Assembly: GCA_016839905.1 (NCBI GenBank)
Contig: JAEOTJ010000252.1
Coordinates: forward strand, 1 to 16,588
Origin: Promethearchaeota archaeon
GTDB lineage: Archaea; Asgardarchaeota; Lokiarchaeia; Sigynarchaeales; SOKP01
Direction of reading: 5' to 3'
Length of the DNA stretch: 16,588 nt
The translations under genes were made by a program, and so were the position numbers. The notes under the pieces are model-generated. The model saw nothing but the letters and a program-made list of their open reading frames with translations, had not been told where the DNA came from and searched no databases. Below, in pieces: positions 15,502-16,588 of the stretch; within the stretch, counting starts at the first letter, position 1, and the number at the start of each line of letters is the position of its first letter.

Positions 15502-16257
15502 TTATTGGATCCCTTTTTTATTTAAATCATCTATAATGTTAAAAATTTCAGATAAATGATTAATCTCATAATCAGGTTTTGTTTCATTGGGGATTATTAT
15601 CCCCGTCATAGAGGGATCATATTTACCTCCTCTAAGAATCAAGATTGAGTGAATATTAGTGAGTTTTGCAGGAATTATATCTTTTTCAATCCGATCGCCA
15701 ATATAAATTGTTTCAGGACCTTGAACTCCAAATTTTTTTAGGCAATATTCAAATAATTTAGGATTTGGTTTTTTAATTCCTATCTCATCAGAAATAACAA
15801 CCATATCTATTAAGTCATCTATTCCTAATCGTAGAATTTTTTCATATTGTTTAATTGGAATTCCATCCGTTATGATAACTGTCTTAATTTTTTTTTCTCT
15901 TAGTTTTATTAGACATTCTATGACATCATCATATAATTTAATATTATTTTTTTCTTCATGATATGCCATTATTGCTCCTGCAATATATTTAATTTGATCG
16001 CTATATGAGATCATATCGATATCTTTTTCAAGTTCATTTAATCTCACAATAAAATAATCATAATGTTTAGAGGAATTTGAGCCATATTCTTTAACAATTT
16101 CTTGAAGTATTTTAATTGCTCTTTGCTCATCAATACCTAAGCCTAACTTGATCATTGCTTCTATTCCCTTGATTCTAGCTCTTTTTGAGAGATCTGTAGA
16201 ATCAAATAAGCAGTCATCGAGGTCAAAACCCACCAATCTGATTTTATTGCCCCCCAT
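15502..16257 (-). CDS. HAD-superfamily hydrolase (subfamily IA phosphatase)
   Basis: Probable small-molecule phosphatase. Motif I is FDLDDCLFDS with nucleophile Asp12 and acid Asp14. Motif II is the Thr of VIITDG, motif III the Lys of GIKKPNPKLF, and motif IV the acidic pair region YIGDRIEKDI. The helical C1 cap lies between motifs I and II (about 20-100). The 251 residues are usual for archaeal subfamily IA members of the TIGR02253 kind; the substrate is unknown. ATG 16257 is the only standard start after the upstream in-frame stop at 16318-16320. A GGAG-like motif lies just ahead of it. First gene of the HAD-nitrilase-GTPase group. Confidence 0.9.
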   Translation of the reverse strand: MGGNKIRLVGFDLDDCLFDSTDLSKRARIKGIEAMIKLGLGIDEQRAIKILQEIVKEYGSNSSKHYDYFIVRLNELEKDIDMISYSDQIKYIAGAIMAYHEEKNNIKLYDDVIECLIKLREKKIKTVIITDGIPIKQYEKILRLGIDDLIDMVVISDEIGIKKPNPKLFEYCLKKFGVQGPETIYIGDRIEKDIIPAKLTNIHSILILRGGKYDPSMTGIIIPNETKPDYEINHLSEIFNIIDDLNKKGIQ

Positions 16258-16315
16258 CCCACTCCAATCCTCATTCTGGTTTATTAGGTAAGGTTTATCC
16301 CAGTCCTCAATGTTA

Positions 16316-16334
16316 ATTTATAATATATAATCGT
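16316..16334 (-). promoter_or_regulatory. Probable promoter of the HAD-nitrilase-GTPase operon
   Basis: Read on the minus strand, ATTATATATTATAAATT is a TATA-like box that would start transcription near 16298, about 40 bases before the HAD ATG. It is AT-rich like its surroundings, so only moderate support. Confidence 0.4.
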
Positions 16335-16588
16335 TTAATAAATCTTAGACTATTCTTTATTTTCTAATAGAATTAATATTAAGAACTATATAATTTTTTA
16401 GCCAGTATAACAAGGGAATTTTAAGTTTAATTAGTTCCTTCAAAAATATATAAAATTCCTTTTTTTTTTTATGAGATTAATTCTTTAATTAATATTATTT
16501 TAATATATGTCAATTATTCTGACCTTAAACACTTTATTTTAATATTAAAAAAAAGGATATAAAGGAAGAGTTCTATCTTATCTTAATA
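16335..16588. other. AT-rich intergenic region to the right edge
   Basis: No gene or RNA fold was recognised. Near the edge the plus strand reads AAAAAAAAGGATATAAAGGA (about 16548-16567), which has the look of a purine-rich BRE plus TATA box for a rightward gene starting beyond the window. This is a weak suggestion. Confidence 0.35.

Overview
The window looks like AT-rich archaeal chromosome, most likely from an Asgard (Promethearchaeota/Lokiarchaeia-like) lineage. This is an inference from four things: an archaeal-type valyl-tRNA synthetase, an Orc1/Cdc6-family protein, an SMC-ScpA-ScpB condensin operon, and a eukaryote-like Rag/Gtr GTPase with a roadblock-type C-terminus. Promoters look archaeal (TATA-like boxes about 25 bases before short leaders), some genes have Shine-Dalgarno motifs, and TTG is used as a start.

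Layout. (1) 1-2213, minus: the N-terminal 737 residues of a large secreted or cell-surface protein that runs off the left edge. It has a signal peptide, a globular domain present twice, and four tandem Ig-like modules. It is only visible as an open frame because its stop lies outside the window. (2) 2756-2827, plus: tRNA-Ala(CGC). (3) 2937-5531, plus: valyl-tRNA synthetase. (4) 12142 down to 5561, minus: a condensin operon smc-scpA-scpB with gaps of about 30 bases, ending convergently against valS. (5) 13494-12301, minus: an Orc1/Cdc6-like protein with a decayed ATPase site, directly upstream of smc but with its own good TATA box. (6) 16257 down to 13691, minus: a probable operon of HAD phosphatase, nitrilase-family hydrolase and Rag/Gtr-like GTPase. 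The rest is AT-rich intergenic DNA.

How the genes fit together. SMC, ScpA and ScpB should form one chromosome-organising complex. All three subunits depart from the usual form. The SMC is 1483 residues with two arms of about 500 residues. At its apex there is no recognisable glycine-rich SMC hinge and no zinc hook, but a helical segment of about 135 residues made of two related halves. The kleisin ScpA carries an N-terminal SAP-like DNA-binding domain. Nearly half of ScpB is an acidic repeat tail. The adjacent Orc1/Cdc6-like protein has lost Walker B acidic residues and the sensor-2 arginine, so it may bind DNA or partners without hydrolysing ATP. I regard this modified condensin locus as the most interesting content of the window. 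The second is the Rag-like GTPase: its P-loop is in frame but has no ATG, GTG or TTG start upstream, so simple gene calling would remove the nucleotide-binding site.
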